Part shown: positions 8,957 through 19,340 of the stretch, piece after piece | How the letters are laid out: each line of letters begins with the position of its first letter | Position numbering within the stretch: the first letter of the stretch is position 1 | Source: an uncultured Cellulophaga sp. | GTDB taxonomy: Bacteria > Bacteroidota > Bacteroidia > Flavobacteriales > Flavobacteriaceae | NCBI GenBank assembly: GCA_947492955.1 | Contig: CANLOV010000001.1 | Location: forward strand, 558,001 to 622,000 | DNA: 64,000 bases | Direction: 5' to 3' | Made by a program: the position numbers and the translations under genes | Notes under the pieces: generated by a model | Database searches by the model: none | What the model saw: only the letters and a program-made list of their open reading frames with translations | Told to the model about the DNA's origin: nothing

Positions 8957-9523
8957 TTATTTTTTGTTTTTAATAACCTCGGCAAGTAGTTTTTTAGCGC
9001 GTAACAATTTTACTTTAACATTGTTCATTGGCTCATTTAATTCTTTTGCAATAGCAGTATAGCTTAATTCGTTAAAATACCTTAGGTTAATTACTTCTTG
9101 GTAATGAGGCTTTAACTTTTTTATATATTGTAATAATGTGGCTAAGTTCTGCTCGGTAATTAATTGATCTTCTGCTGTAGGGGCATCATCCAAAACTTTT
9201 TTTATGGCTTCGTTTGTGTTGTTGTCTGTGTTGTTTAGGATGTCTTTTTTCTTTTTTCTAATTAAATCTATGTGTATGTTTTTAGAAATAGTAATAAGCC
9301 ATGTCTTAAATTCATACGAATTATCATAGGTGTTAATTTTATCAAAAGCTTTTGAAAATGTTTGAATGGTAATGTCCTCGGCGTCGTTTTCGTTTTTTGT
9401 GCGTATGAGTTGAAAACCAAAAACATCGTTCCAAAAATTATCTAATAAAGAGCTAAACGCGATTTGATTGCCGAGTTTGGCTTTTTCAATAATAGTATTG
9501 ATGTTCTCTTTAGATGTATTCAA
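8957..9523 (-). CDS. ECF-type RNA polymerase sigma factor
   Basis: A 188-residue sigma-70 family protein with only regions 2 and 4. Region 2 includes NDAEDITIQTFSKAF and FKTWLITISKNIHIDLIRKKK; region 4 is the C-terminal HTH (LRYFNELSYTAIAKELN, then VKVKLLRAKKLL). It redirects RNA polymerase to a regulon that cannot be read here. Unlike the second ECF gene in this window, it has no anti-sigma gene beside it; the next gene upstream is a small membrane protein. Confidence 0.9.
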   Translation of the reverse strand: MNTSKENINTIIEKAKLGNQIAFSSLLDNFWNDVFGFQLIRTKNENDAEDITIQTFSKAFDKINTYDNSYEFKTWLITISKNIHIDLIRKKKKDILNNTDNNTNEAIKKVLDDAPTAEDQLITEQNLATLLQYIKKLKPHYQEVINLRYFNELSYTAIAKELNEPMNNVKVKLLRAKKLLAEVIKNKK

Positions 9524-9571
9524 ATCAAGGATGGGGATTGAAATAAAAAAGGAAGTGTTACTTATTTAGAA

Positions 9572-9772
9572 TTAAGCAGTAGCTTCACCCTTACAGTCTT
9601 GTTCGTCTGGGAGTTTTCCACAAAACCCACAAGCTTCACCTTCTTTGTTTAAAAAAGGATTCTGACTAGCACATGTACCTGCAAATTTACCGTCTTTTTT
9701 AGACCATATTTTTAAAGCAATACCAGCAAAAGCAAGTCCTAAAAGACCTATAGTTAATAATACTAATTTCAT
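9572..9772 (-). CDS. Small membrane or exported cysteine-containing protein
   Basis: A 66-residue protein with one N-terminal membrane segment (residues 2-18, LVLLTIGLLGLAFAGIAL) and a polar tail with four cysteines in a CASQNPF...CGFCGKLPDEQDC arrangement. A longer reading from 9814 adds 14 residues without support; the ATG at 9772 gives a clean start to the membrane helix. This small family is widespread in Flavobacteriaceae as a membrane or secreted protein of unknown function. The cysteines suggest metal binding or disulfides, but this is a guess. Confidence 0.65.
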   Translation of the reverse strand: MKLVLLTIGLLGLAFAGIALKIWSKKDGKFAGTCASQNPFLNKEGEACGFCGKLPDEQDCKGEATA

Positions 9773-9841
9773 ATTACAATTTTCAGCAAAGATAATAAAT
9801 ATATTGCTAAGCAAATATGTAAAAAGTGGTTGCTAGTTCTT

Positions 9842-10603
9842 TTAATTAAGCGTAATGTTTGCTACTATATTTTCCACAGAAGGGGTAGTATTTCCTCCCT
9901 TTGGCTCAATAGTAATATAACCAATAGCATCCTTAGCATAAGGCAATGCTAATAACCTGTCCTTATCGCTTATATTTTTAATAATACCTAGATTTACCAT
10001 TTTTCCATTAACCTCTGCCCACATTTGTAAGCATTTGTCTTCTGGTAAATTAGGTAAATTTCTAACGTTAATAAAAGATAGTTTTTTTACTGGGTTTACA
10101 TAAGCAATAGCTTTTAAGTCTTTTGCTTTTTTATTACCCATTACATTATATTTTTTTGTTTTTGGGTTGTTAAGTACAATAAATTGATTTCTTACATCTT
10201 CTAATTGTACTCTCATATCCTCTTCTAAATCCTTCATTTTGTTAGTAACAAAGGCATTTTCTTCTTGTAAACTTTCTTTTTGATTCCAGAAGAAAAGAGA
10301 GGCTCCTGCAAAAAGAAAAGCAATAAAACTTGCTGCAACTGCATATCTAAAGAATTTGCTTTTTAAAGATTTTTCTGTTTTTACTCCATTTAGGATACGT
10401 TCTTTTAACCCTTCTGGAGTTTTTAAAGCATGTAATTTTGCAAATATCTCTAAGTTTTCTTGTAGCTCTACATAAGTTTTTCTAACCTCGGGGTGCATAG
10501 CTATATAACGTTCTACTCTAAGAGTTTCCTCTGTATTAGTAGTGCCTAATAAATACTTTTCTAATAAATCAGAATCTAAAAATATTTTTATTTTATCTTT
10601 CAT
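9842..10603 (-). CDS. RskA-type anti-sigma factor
   Basis: A 253-residue single-pass membrane protein. The N-terminal region (about residues 1-80) looks like a zinc-less anti-sigma domain: SDLLEKYLLGTTNTEETLRVE, then MHPEVRKTYVEL. A membrane helix follows at about 97-114, then a periplasmic coiled coil, then the RskA C-terminal domain with CLQMWAEVNGKMVNLGII. It should hold the adjacent sigma factor inactive until an envelope signal arrives. Its start is 20 bases after the sigma gene stop, so the pair is one operon. Confidence 0.88.
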   Translation of the reverse strand: MKDKIKIFLDSDLLEKYLLGTTNTEETLRVERYIAMHPEVRKTYVELQENLEIFAKLHALKTPEGLKERILNGVKTEKSLKSKFFRYAVAASFIAFLFAGASLFFWNQKESLQEENAFVTNKMKDLEEDMRVQLEDVRNQFIVLNNPKTKKYNVMGNKKAKDLKAIAYVNPVKKLSFINVRNLPNLPEDKCLQMWAEVNGKMVNLGIIKNISDKDRLLALPYAKDAIGYITIEPKGGNTTPSVENIVANITLN

Positions 10604-10623
10604 ATCTCTAATCTGTTTTATGG

Positions 10624-11193
10624 TTAACTAAAAATACATTTTATTAAAAATAAAAGTATTGCAGATGATCCATATATTTTTCTTAATTCTCTTAAACCTA
10701 TTTTTAGTCTAGATTTAATAGTTCCTAATGGAATATTTAATTCATCACTAGCTTCTTGCTGGGTCATTCCTTGAAAGAATAACGCATCTAATACAATTTG
10801 ATATTTGTCTTCTATTTTTTCTAGATTATCGCGAATATCCAAAAGTTCTGGTGTAATGTGATTTACACCTAAATTATATACGTCTGATACATCTATTTGG
10901 ATTTCTTTATCAGTTTTGTTGCTAATGCTTCTGAGTTTGTCAATAGCAGTATTTCTGGTAATACGGAAAAGCCAAGTAAATAATTTTGCTTTTGTAGAAT
11001 CGTATGAGTCAGATTTTTTCCAAATTTTTATAAAACTTTCTTGAACAACGTCTTCTGCCAAATCAGCATTTCTAACGACTTTAAAAGCTACACCATATAG
11101 AGTGTTACCATAGTGTTCATACAGTAAAGAAATGGCTTTTTCATTTCTTTCTTGTAGTAGTTCAACAATATGATTTTCTAAAAGAGCACTCAT
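10624..11193 (-). CDS. ECF-type sigma factor (SigK-like)
   Basis: A 189-residue ECF sigma factor. Region 2 contains NADLAEDVVQESFIKIWKKS and FTWLFRITRNTAIDKLRS. Region 4 contains LFFQGMTQQEASDELNIPLGTIKSRLKIGLRELR. A short hydrophobic C-terminal tail (SSAILLFLIKCIFS) is unusual and might touch the membrane or the anti-sigma factor. It is first in the operon with the RskA-type gene, which implies control by envelope stress or a surface signal. Confidence 0.9.
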   Translation of the reverse strand: MSALLENHIVELLQERNEKAISLLYEHYGNTLYGVAFKVVRNADLAEDVVQESFIKIWKKSDSYDSTKAKLFTWLFRITRNTAIDKLRSISNKTDKEIQIDVSDVYNLGVNHITPELLDIRDNLEKIEDKYQIVLDALFFQGMTQQEASDELNIPLGTIKSRLKIGLRELRKIYGSSAILLFLIKCIFS

Positions 11194-11362
11194 ACAAAAT
11201 TATAATTATAGTGTTTTGTTTTTTGTAAGACATCCAAATAAAGTATTTGAAACGTACATATTCAAACGCTAAATTATAAAATTGATTGTTATATAATCTT
11301 TTTTATTAGATGAATGTGTAGCTGGTAACTATGCATTCTGTTTTGGTTAGTTTGGTTTGGTA

Positions 11363-11394
11363 ATAATCCCCTGTGATTTTTCATGGGGGTTATT
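11363..11394 (-). terminator. Terminator of the murB operon
   Basis: AATAATCCCC pairs with GGGGTTATT around a 14-base loop, and the minus-strand exit side is T-rich. The hairpin overlaps the last codons of murB. Confidence 0.55.
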
Positions 11395-12406
11395 TTATTA
11401 TATTCACTTCCGGATTAATAGTAATTCCAAATTTAAGATATACGCTTTGTTTAATTTTATAAGCTAAATCTATAATCTCTTTTCCAGAAGCATTGCCATA
11501 ATTTACTAATACTAATGCTTGGTTATTATGTACGCCAGCATCACCATATCTTTTTCCTTTATATCCGCATTGTTCTATTAACCAACCTGCGGGTATCTTA
11601 TATTCGTTTTTAGATATTTTATAAAAAGGAGCGTCCGAGTTTTTTTTAATAAATAAGCTGTATAGTTCTTTATTAATTACTGGGTTTTTAAAAAAACTTC
11701 CGCTATTACCTAACTCTTTAGGGTTTGGTAATTTACGATTTCGTATGGCAATTACAGCATTAGAAATGTCTTTAATAGTTGGTTTTTCTATATTGTTTTT
11801 GTGTAACTCTTCTTCTATAGCACCATAAGAGGTATTTAGAACATGATTCTTTTTTGTAAGCTTAAAAGTTACAGAGGTTATAATATATTTTCCTTTTCCT
11901 TTATTCTTAAAAAAAGAATCTCTATATCCAAAGTTGCAATCGTCTTTTGTAAATTCCTTTATTTCTTGCGATACTATTTCCATTGCTTCGCAACTTTCGA
12001 AACAATCTTTTAACTCTACGCCGTAAGCACCTATATTCTGTATGGGAGCTGTTCCTGTATTGCCAGGTATTAAAGACATGTTTTCTAAGCCACCATAATT
12101 TTGTTCTAGTGTCCACAGAATCATATTATGCCAATTTTCACCAGCCATTACTTTTAATGTAACATAATTTTCATCCTCTTTAACAATAGAAATTCCTTTT
12201 ATGTTAATATAAAGTACTAAATCTTCAATATCCTTAGTGATCAGCATATTGCTTCCGCCACCAAGGATAAATTTATTGGTGTACTCTTTTAGTTGTAATG
12301 CTTGTTCTAAACCAGAAATAGTTTTTACTTCACAAAAAAACCTTGCTTTTGCATTAATGCCAAAAGTATTATATTCTTTTAAGGAGATATTGTGTTGAAT
12401 ATTCAC
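11390..12406 (-). CDS. murB: UDP-N-acetylenolpyruvoylglucosamine reductase
   Basis: A 338-residue flavoenzyme that reduces the enolpyruvyl group to make UDP-MurNAc for peptidoglycan. The FAD site is visible in ILGGGSNML (about residue 47) and in SLIPGNTGTAPIQNIGAYGVELKD (residues 113 on). The proton-donor Ser is in NSGSFFKNP, and the final segment FGITINPEVNII is typical of type I MurB. It starts with GTG; the G is shared with the stop of the aminotransferase gene upstream, so the two are coupled. Confidence 0.95.
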   Translation of the reverse strand: MNIQHNISLKEYNTFGINAKARFFCEVKTISGLEQALQLKEYTNKFILGGGSNMLITKDIEDLVLYINIKGISIVKEDENYVTLKVMAGENWHNMILWTLEQNYGGLENMSLIPGNTGTAPIQNIGAYGVELKDCFESCEAMEIVSQEIKEFTKDDCNFGYRDSFFKNKGKGKYIITSVTFKLTKKNHVLNTSYGAIEEELHKNNIEKPTIKDISNAVIAIRNRKLPNPKELGNSGSFFKNPVINKELYSLFIKKNSDAPFYKISKNEYKIPAGWLIEQCGYKGKRYGDAGVHNNQALVLVNYGNASGKEIIDLAYKIKQSVYLKFGITINPEVNIIK

Positions 12407-13599
12407 TAGTCTGTATAAACTTTTAAAGCTTCTCTAATAATAGTAACGGCTTTCTTTAGGCTTTCTTTATCTAATACGTATGCAATACGTATTTGGTTTT
12501 TTCCTAAATCTTTAGTTACATAAAAACCTTGTGCAGGAGCCACCATTACTGTTTCTCCGTCTATATTAAAATCTTCTAATAACCATTGCGCAAAATGATC
12601 AGTGTCTTTTACAGGTAATTGGGCAATGCAATAAAAAGCACCTTTAGGGCTAAAAACGGTTACATCTTTAATTTTTTGTAATTCATGTATAAGAATATCT
12701 CGTCTTTCTGTATATTCTTTTACGGCATCATCAAAGTAACTTTGTGGCGTGTCTAAAGCAGCTTCACAGGCAATTTGTGCATATGCAGGAGGGCATAAAC
12801 GCGCTTGCGAAAGTTTTAATACCGTTTTTATAAGCTCTCTGTTTTTGGTTACAATACAGCCAATACGAGCGCCACACATACTGTATCTTTTAGATACAGA
12901 ATCTATCATTATAGCGTGTTGGCTTATTCCAGTTTCTTGTAAAACAGAATAATGTTCTTCATTATCATCATAGACAAATTCTCGGTATACTTCATCTACT
13001 AAGAAAAATAAATCGTGTTTTAGAACTAGTTTTGATAAGCTTTTAATTTCTTCTTTACTATACAAATATCCAGTAGGATTATTTGGATTGCATATAAGAA
13101 TTGCTTTGGTTTTTGGAGTAATTACTTTTTCAAATTCTTCAAGAGAAGGTAATTCAAAATTAGTTTCTATACTAGAAGTTACAGGAACAACTTTTACGCC
13201 AAAAGCAGCTGCAAAACTGTTATAGTTAGCATAAAAAGGTTCTGGAACAATAATTTCATCATCTATATCTGCAATACTAGCAACAACGAAAGATAAACCT
13301 TCAGAAGCTCCAGTGGTAACAATAATATCCTCGGTAGAAATTGGTAATTTATGTTTAGAGTAATATTGGGCTAATTTTTCTCTATAACTATATGTGCCTT
13401 CGGTTTTGCCATAGGCAAGAATTTCTAAGGCGTTATTTTTTACCGCATCTAAGGCTATTTGCGGAGTTTTAATATCTGGCTGACCTATGTTTAAGTGTAT
13501 TACTCTAGTGCCATTTTTTTTTGCTTTATCTGCAAAAGGAACCAATTTTCTAATAGGAGATTCTGGCATTAATTTGCCTTTCCTTGATATTGTTGGCAT
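12406..13599 (-). CDS. PLP-dependent class I/II aminotransferase
   Basis: A 397-residue fold-type I aminotransferase, closest to aspartate/aromatic aminotransferases. Seen are HLNIGQPDIKTP, TTGASEGLS (phosphate binding), NPNNPTGYLYS with the substrate-side Asn, and DEVYREFVYD with the cofactor-binding Asp and Tyr. SVSKRYSMCGARIGC contains the PLP lysine, and a C-terminal Arg region (NQIRIAYVLD) binds the alpha-carboxylate. The exact amino donor cannot be settled. It is upstream of and coupled to murB by a one-base overlap. Confidence 0.9.
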   Translation of the reverse strand: MPTISRKGKLMPESPIRKLVPFADKAKKNGTRVIHLNIGQPDIKTPQIALDAVKNNALEILAYGKTEGTYSYREKLAQYYSKHKLPISTEDIIVTTGASEGLSFVVASIADIDDEIIVPEPFYANYNSFAAAFGVKVVPVTSSIETNFELPSLEEFEKVITPKTKAILICNPNNPTGYLYSKEEIKSLSKLVLKHDLFFLVDEVYREFVYDDNEEHYSVLQETGISQHAIMIDSVSKRYSMCGARIGCIVTKNRELIKTVLKLSQARLCPPAYAQIACEAALDTPQSYFDDAVKEYTERRDILIHELQKIKDVTVFSPKGAFYCIAQLPVKDTDHFAQWLLEDFNIDGETVMVAPAQGFYVTKDLGKNQIRIAYVLDKESLKKAVTIIREALKVYTD

Positions 13600-13749
13600 G
13601 AAAGTTAAATTTTTCGCAAAAATGATGATTCAAATTGTAGAAAACAATATTCTCTACCTTTTATTTATCGCGCAAAATTATGTTAATCTATATAAAATCA
13701 AAAAAAATAATGCGTATTTTAGAAGAGTAATGTTTTAAAAACATGTGTT

Positions 13750-15075
13750 TTGTATAAAAAAATAAGGTTTTTAATTATATTTTTAATAAGCATGACAGCT
13801 ATTGGCAATGCGCAATTTTTTCTGTTGCCAGAGGGACAAAAAGTAGAAAAAGTAAATTTTAAACTCGTAAATAATCTCATTGTTTTTCCTGTGGAAGTAA
13901 ATGGCTCTAAGCTTTCATTTATATTAGATTCGGGAGCAAGTAAAACTATTTTGTTTAATATATCGGATCAAGATTCAATTCAGGTTAAAAACGCAAAACA
14001 ACTTATTAGAGGCTGGGGAGAGGCAGAAACAGTTAAAGTAATAACATCTACCAATAATTATTTTAAAATAGGAGATGTATATAATGAAAGTGAGTCCTTT
14101 TATATGATTTTAGATAAATCATTAGATTTTTCTGCAAATTTAGGGGTGCCCATACACGGAATTATAGGGTATAATCTTTTTAGAGATTTTGCTGTAGAAA
14201 TTGATTATGTAAATGAGGTGATTAAGCTGCATAATCCTGAATATTTTGATTATAAGATAAGAAGGAAAAGCGAAATACTACGGCTATCATCAAAAAATAA
14301 AAAAGTATATATAAACGCAAGTGCCTTTATAGAAAAAGATATTCCTGTAGAACTATTAGTAGATACAGGTAGTAGCGATGCAGTATGGTTGTTTAAAGAT
14401 GATATTGGAGAAATTAATGTGCCCGATAAACATTATGAAGATTTTTTAGGGCATGGTTTGGCAGGTAAGATATTTGGGAAGCGAACAAAGATTAGTAAAA
14501 TTAATATTGGGGATTTTTCTTTTAATGATGCTAAAGTGTCTTTTCCTGATATTACATCATTTTCAACTAGAAAAATTTTAAAAGACAGAAATGGTAGTGT
14601 AGGAGGAGAAATATTAAAAAGGTTTAATGTTATTTTTGATTATTCTAGAGATATTTTAGTGCTTAAAAAGAATAAAAATTATAACCTGCCATTTGATTAT
14701 AATATGAGTGGTATAAATTTACAGCATCAAGGGGTAAGGTATATTACAGAGAATATTGTAAAAAATAAGTTTGTAAAAGAAGGAGAGGAAAAATCTTTTG
14801 GAGATGTGTTTGTACTGCATGATAATGCAACTAGATTAAGTGTTGTACCAGAAATAGTTGTTTCTGCAATTAGATCGGGTAGCCCTTCTGATAAGGCCGG
14901 GTTAAAAGAAGGAGATATTATCTTATCTGTAAATGGCAAACAAGTACATAGTTATAAGTTGCAAGAAGTGGTAAAATTTTTAAATGAAAAAGAAGGTAAA
15001 AAAATACGTGTACTTATAGAACGTTACAATAAAAAATTAGAGTTCAATTTTGTTTTAAAAGATGTTTTTAAATAA
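13750..15075 (+). CDS. Exported PDZ protein with two retropepsin-like aspartyl domains
   Basis: A 441-residue exported protein. After a signal peptide (residues 1-21, ending at GNAQ) come two aspartyl-protease half-domains: FILDSGASKTILFN near residue 57 and LLVDTGSSDAVWLF near residue 202. Each has the DTG/DSG catalytic motif. A C-terminal PDZ domain (about residues 360-435, AIRSGSPSDKAGLKEGDIIL) should bind C-terminal peptides. A single chain with both halves could form one intramolecular pepsin-like site. The start is a TTG; the nearby ATG at 13743 is followed by a stop in its own frame. Substrates are unknown. Confidence 0.85.
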   Translation: MYKKIRFLIIFLISMTAIGNAQFFLLPEGQKVEKVNFKLVNNLIVFPVEVNGSKLSFILDSGASKTILFNISDQDSIQVKNAKQLIRGWGEAETVKVITSTNNYFKIGDVYNESESFYMILDKSLDFSANLGVPIHGIIGYNLFRDFAVEIDYVNEVIKLHNPEYFDYKIRRKSEILRLSSKNKKVYINASAFIEKDIPVELLVDTGSSDAVWLFKDDIGEINVPDKHYEDFLGHGLAGKIFGKRTKISKINIGDFSFNDAKVSFPDITSFSTRKILKDRNGSVGGEILKRFNVIFDYSRDILVLKKNKNYNLPFDYNMSGINLQHQGVRYITENIVKNKFVKEGEEKSFGDVFVLHDNATRLSVVPEIVVSAIRSGSPSDKAGLKEGDIILSVNGKQVHSYKLQEVVKFLNEKEGKKIRVLIERYNKKLEFNFVLKDVFK

Positions 15076-15113
15076 AAAAAGTCATCCTAATGTATTTAGA
15101 ATGACTTTTACTT
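15076..15113. terminator. Bidirectional terminator
   Basis: AAAAAAAGTCATCCTAA and its near-complement TTTAGAATGACTTTTA surround a short loop; one C/A mismatch interrupts the stem. It lies between the convergent PDZ protease and DUF1573 genes and can serve both. Confidence 0.8.
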
Positions 15114-15133
15114 TAAAATAAGTTTTTGTTTTT

Positions 15134-15523
15134 TTATTGTGCGTTAGGGTCTTTTATTGTTCCCTTTATTTTTAAAACTTTAGTTGGTGTATCAGCATTA
15201 GAAGTTACTGTAATAGCTTTTCTAATTGGACCAACTCTGTTAGTGTCATATTTAACTTCTATAGTTCCAGTTTTACCAGGTAAAATAGGATCTTTTGGTT
15301 TTTTAGGGATGGTACATCCACAAGAACTTTTTACATTAGAAACTATTAATGGCGCATTTCCTGTATTTGTAAACTCAAATACACGAATACCATCACTACC
15401 TTTATTAATTTCACCGTAGTCTACAGTCTCTGTTTTAAATTCAATTTTTGCAGCTTTATCTTGTGCAGTTAGTGTAAAACCTAACATTCCAATAAATAAT
15501 ACAAGTACAATTTTTTTCATCAT
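15134..15523 (-). CDS. Exported DUF1573 protein
   Basis: A 129-residue protein starting at MMKK; an upstream ATG at 15562 would place 13 polar residues before the signal peptide and was rejected. The signal peptide ends at LTAQ. The single domain is the DUF1573 immunoglobulin-like fold: EFTNTGNAPLIVSNVKSSCGCT with the paired SCGC cysteines, then LPGKTGTIEVKYDT and a KVLKIKGTI final strand. These proteins are common in the Bacteroidetes periplasm and outer membrane; the molecular function is not established. Confidence 0.88.
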   Translation of the reverse strand: MMKKIVLVLFIGMLGFTLTAQDKAAKIEFKTETVDYGEINKGSDGIRVFEFTNTGNAPLIVSNVKSSCGCTIPKKPKDPILPGKTGTIEVKYDTNRVGPIRKAITVTSNADTPTKVLKIKGTIKDPNAQ

Positions 15524-15720
15524 TTTTAGTTTTGGGTGAGCCTCAAATGTAAATCTTTTCACATGAACCTCAAAATTCTTTTGTTATCAGATAACGTTAC
15601 TTATTTTTGTTTCGTATTTGTAAAGGCTAAAAATCCTTTAAGATTACTATAATTTAACATTTGCATACAGCAATCAATTATTAATACTCGGTTAGAGTAA
15701 AAACAAAAACTGTTCCAAAA

Positions 15721-18351
15721 ATGGAGATTCCATCAAAATATGAACCCCAGAAGGTAGAAAATCAATGGTATAATTACTGGATGCAGCATAATTATTTTCA
15801 TTCAGAACCAGATGAAAGAGAGCCCTATACAATTGTAATTCCGCCACCAAATGTTACAGGAGTGTTACATATGGGACACATGCTTAATAATACCATACAA
15901 GATGTACTTATACGTAGAGCTCGTCTTATGGGTAAAAATGCTTGTTGGGTACCAGGAACCGACCATGCTTCTATTGCAACAGAAGCAAAAGTGGTTGCTA
16001 AACTAAAAGAGCAAGGAATAAATAAAGCAGATTTAACAAGAGAAGAGTTTTTAAAACATGCTTGGGATTGGACAGATGAATACGGAGGAGTTATCCTAGA
16101 ACAGTTAAAAAAGCTAGGGTGCTCTTGTGATTGGGATAGAACTAAGTTTACCTTAGATGATAATATGTCTGAATCTGTAATTAAGGTTTTTGTAGATTTA
16201 TTTAACAAAGGTTTAATTTATAGAGGATACAGAATGGTAAACTGGGATCCTGAGGCAAAAACAACCTTATCTGATGAAGAAGTAGTATATGAAGAAAAGC
16301 AAGGCTTACTGTATTATTTAGAATACCAGATAGAAGGTTCTAATGAAAAAGTTACCATAGCTACTACAAGACCAGAAACTATTTTAGGAGATACTGCTAT
16401 TTGTATAAATCCTACAGATGAACGTTATACACATTTAATAGGTAAAAAGGTAATAGTACCAATATGTAATAGGGTAATTCCGATAATTACAGATGAATAT
16501 GTAGATGTAGAATTTGGTACAGGTTGTTTAAAAGTAACACCAGCACATGATATTAATGATAAAGCTTTAGGAGAGAAACACGGCTTAGAAACGATTGATA
16601 TATTTAATGAAGACGCTACTTTAAATAGTTTTGGACTGCATTATAAAGGTAAAGATCGTTTTGTTGTACGTAAAGAAATTTCTAAAGAATTAGAAGCATT
16701 AGGAGTTTTAATAAAAACGGAGAACCATATAAACAAAGTAGGAACTTCAGAAAGAACCAAGGCAGTTATAGAGCCAAGGTTATCTGATCAGTGGTTCTTA
16801 AAAATGGAAGATTTAGCTAAACCAGCTATAAAGGCTGTTTTAGAAGATGAAGATGTAAAACTTTTTCCTAAAAAGTTTGAAAACACCTACCGTCATTGGA
16901 TGGAGAATATTCGAGATTGGAATATTTCTCGTCAATTATGGTGGGGACAACAAATACCTGCTTATTACTATGGTGATGGAGAAAATGACTTTGTAGTAGC
17001 AGAAACAAAAGAAGAAGCGCTAAAGTTAGCACAAGAAAAAACAGGTAATGCCGCATTGCAAGCATCAGATTTAAAACAAGATGAAGATGCGTTAGATACA
17101 TGGTTTTCTTCTTGGTTATGGCCTATTAGTGTATTTAACGGAATATTAGAGCCAGATAATAAAGAGATAGAATATTATTATCCTACTAATGATTTGGTAA
17201 CCGGACCTGATATTTTATTCTTTTGGGTAGCTAGAATGATCGTTTCTGGATATGAATTTAGAGATAAAAAACCATTTGATAATGTATACCTAACAGGCTT
17301 GGTACGCGATAAGCAGCGTAGAAAAATGTCTAAGTCTTTAGGAAATTCTCCAGATGCGTTAAAGTTGATAGAAGAATTTGGAGCAGATGGTGTACGTGTA
17401 GGGCTTTTATTAAGTTCTGCTGCTGGGAACGATTTAATGTTTGATGAAGCATTGTGCCAGCAAGGAAAAAACTTTGCTAACAAAATATGGAATGGTTTCC
17501 GTTTGTTAAAAGGTTGGGAAGTTGCAGATTTGCCACAGCCCGAAGCCTCTAAATTAGGTTTAGCATGGTATAAAGCAAAGTTTAATGAAACTTTAGTAGA
17601 GATAGAAGACCATTTTAGTAAGTATCGTATTTCAGATGCTTTAATGGCAATTTATAAATTAGTTTGGGACGATTACAGCTCTTGGTTATTAGAAATTATA
17701 AAGCCAGCATACCAACAACCTATAGATAAAACTACTTTTGATGCTGTTATTAGCATATTTGAAGATAATTTAAAATTATTACATCCATTTATGCCGTTCT
17801 TAACAGAAGAAGTTTGGCAGCACATAGCTACAAGAACTCCAGAAGAAGCATTAGTGGTTGCAGAATGGCCTACTATACAAAAGGTAGAAACTTCTTTAAT
17901 TAAAGATTTTAATTTTGCTGCTGAGGTTATTTCTGGTATTAGAACTATACGTAAACAAAAAAACATTCCCATGAAGGAAGCTTTGGAATTATCCCTTTTA
18001 AACGGAGAAGGTGTTGCTAAAGATTGGGATGTAATTATACAGAAGTTAACTAATGTATCTGAAATTACTTATGTTTCTGAAGCTGTAGAAGGAGCCCTTT
18101 CTTTTAGAGTAAAATCTAATGAGTATTTTATTCCAATGAGCGGAGCAATAGATGTGGAAGCAGAGATTAAAAAACTGCAAGAAGAATTAAAATATACAAA
18201 AGGATTCTTAATGTCTGTACAAAAGAAACTTTCTAATGAGCGTTTTGTTAGTAACGCACCAGAAAAAGTAATTGCTTTAGAAAGAAAAAAGCAAGCAGAT
18301 GCAGAAGCTAAAATAGAAACCATAGAAAAGAGTTTAAAGAGTTTAGTATAA
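15721..18351 (+). CDS. valS: Valyl-tRNA synthetase
   Basis: An 876-residue class I synthetase. The HIGH motif appears as [12 protein letters not shown] (residue 40 on) and the KMSKS loop as [13 protein letters not shown] near residue 540. Between them is the CP1 editing domain (about residues 195-350), with [13 protein letters not shown] and [12 protein letters not shown]. The all-helical anticodon-binding domain follows, and a coiled-coil arm (about 810-875, rich in Lys, Glu and Leu) binds tRNA. Length and order are normal. It charges tRNA-Val. Confidence 0.97.
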   Translation: MEIPSKYEPQKVENQWYNYWMQHNYFHSEPDEREPYTIVIPPPNVTGVLHMGHMLNNTIQDVLIRRARLMGKNACWVPGTDHASIATEAKVVAKLKEQGINKADLTREEFLKHAWDWTDEYGGVILEQLKKLGCSCDWDRTKFTLDDNMSESVIKVFVDLFNKGLIYRGYRMVNWDPEAKTTLSDEEVVYEEKQGLLYYLEYQIEGSNEKVTIATTRPETILGDTAICINPTDERYTHLIGKKVIVPICNRVIPIITDEYVDVEFGTGCLKVTPAHDINDKALGEKHGLETIDIFNEDATLNSFGLHYKGKDRFVVRKEISKELEALGVLIKTENHINKVGTSERTKAVIEPRLSDQWFLKMEDLAKPAIKAVLEDEDVKLFPKKFENTYRHWMENIRDWNISRQLWWGQQIPAYYYGDGENDFVVAETKEEALKLAQEKTGNAALQASDLKQDEDALDTWFSSWLWPISVFNGILEPDNKEIEYYYPTNDLVTGPDILFFWVARMIVSGYEFRDKKPFDNVYLTGLVRDKQRRKMSKSLGNSPDALKLIEEFGADGVRVGLLLSSAAGNDLMFDEALCQQGKNFANKIWNGFRLLKGWEVADLPQPEASKLGLAWYKAKFNETLVEIEDHFSKYRISDALMAIYKLVWDDYSSWLLEIIKPAYQQPIDKTTFDAVISIFEDNLKLLHPFMPFLTEEVWQHIATRTPEEALVVAEWPTIQKVETSLIKDFNFAAEVISGIRTIRKQKNIPMKEALELSLLNGEGVAKDWDVIIQKLTNVSEITYVSEAVEGALSFRVKSNEYFIPMSGAIDVEAEIKKLQEELKYTKGFLMSVQKKLSNERFVSNAPEKVIALERKKQADAEAKIETIEKSLKSLV

Positions 18352-18373
18352 ACACTCTAAAACTTTATAAAAG

Positions 18374-18412
18374 TATAAAGGCTTGTTATTATTAATAACA
18401 AGCCTTTATTAT
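18374..18412. terminator. Terminator after valS
   Basis: A perfect 14-base stem, AAAGGCTTGTTATT at 18377-18390 with its complement at 18394-18407, and a 3-base loop. It separates valS from the convergent metalloprotease gene. Confidence 0.88.
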
Positions 18413-18441
18413 ATTTAGTTTTATCTGCTTTTTCAGGAAAA

Positions 18442-19251
18442 TTATCGCCCTCCATTATTTTTTAAATCAGCAATACATTCGGCATCTAAATCTGGTATAA
18501 TACCATTTTTAGCAATTAACAATTTTTTCATGCTATTACCGAATTCTAGTTCGGCACGCATTAAGCAGCCAGCTACATTACAATGGTTATGGGCTTCTGT
18601 GTCTTCATGGTCAGGGTTTACAGGAGTAGTTCCTAAATTAACCAATCCAAATAAATGACCAAATTCATGCATTAAAGTAGCAGCCTCTAAAGTTCCTATA
18701 AAAGAAGGTCTACTTTTAACTAAATCTCTTAATGTAGATTCATAAATAATCATAGATGTATTTCGGAATACAGCTCCAAGAGTAACTAAATCTTCTTCTG
18801 GTTTGTCATCAGCCGCAGGTGCATCAGCGAAATAAATATATATGGCTAAAGTTTCTTCACAATTATAAACAGTTCTATTTTCTTGTTCTAAATCATCAAC
18901 TTGTTGTAATTCCAATTTTTCTTCTCCAGAAGATTCTAATTCTTTAAACACAACTTCTATATCTTCTTTAAAAGTATGTTTTTTTAGAAAAGCAGTAAAT
19001 TCAGTAATAGCACTTTCTGTAGGTTTAAAGCCTTCTACATAGGCTACCTGTATTAGTAATTTTGTAAAGTTATCATTAGATAAAATATCATTAGCAGAAT
19101 CTCCAGTAGCTTGTAAATTTGGAATTTTGTTAACCTCTTTAGGGGTTTCTTCAGGTTTTTTCTTTGCTTCTTCCTCTGTGTTAGAGCTTTTAGAACAATT
19201 TATAATAGTTAAAAAAGCAATGAATATAAGGAGTAAGTTATATTTTTTCAT
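18442..19251 (-). CDS. Zinc metalloprotease lipoprotein
   Basis: A 269-residue lipoprotein. The start at 19251 (MKKYNLLLIF) puts the lipobox IINC at residue 19; an earlier ATG at 19305 would bury it. An acidic linker (EEEAKKKPEETPKE) is followed by a catalytic region with HEFGHLFGLVN, the HExxHxxGxxN signature of metzincin-like enzymes, and CNVAGCLMR as the likely Met-turn. It is probably anchored in the outer membrane. The substrate is unknown. It is neither a TolC-type nor an archaemetzincin match that I can prove. Confidence 0.8.
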   Translation of the reverse strand: MKKYNLLLIFIAFLTIINCSKSSNTEEEAKKKPEETPKEVNKIPNLQATGDSANDILSNDNFTKLLIQVAYVEGFKPTESAITEFTAFLKKHTFKEDIEVVFKELESSGEEKLELQQVDDLEQENRTVYNCEETLAIYIYFADAPAADDKPEEDLVTLGAVFRNTSMIIYESTLRDLVKSRPSFIGTLEAATLMHEFGHLFGLVNLGTTPVNPDHEDTEAHNHCNVAGCLMRAELEFGNSMKKLLIAKNGIIPDLDAECIADLKNNGGR

Positions 19252-19340
19252 AATGAGAAACCTTTGGTTTAATAAACTTAAAAGTAATACCTTAAAAAAT
19301 GGCAAGACTTAATAGTAACGAAAAAAAAGAAAATCTAGTA

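Noticed and set aside
15825-18323. Several long minus-strand frames inside valS
   Set aside because: They are complementary-strand shadows of valS; none has a family signature or its own promoter.
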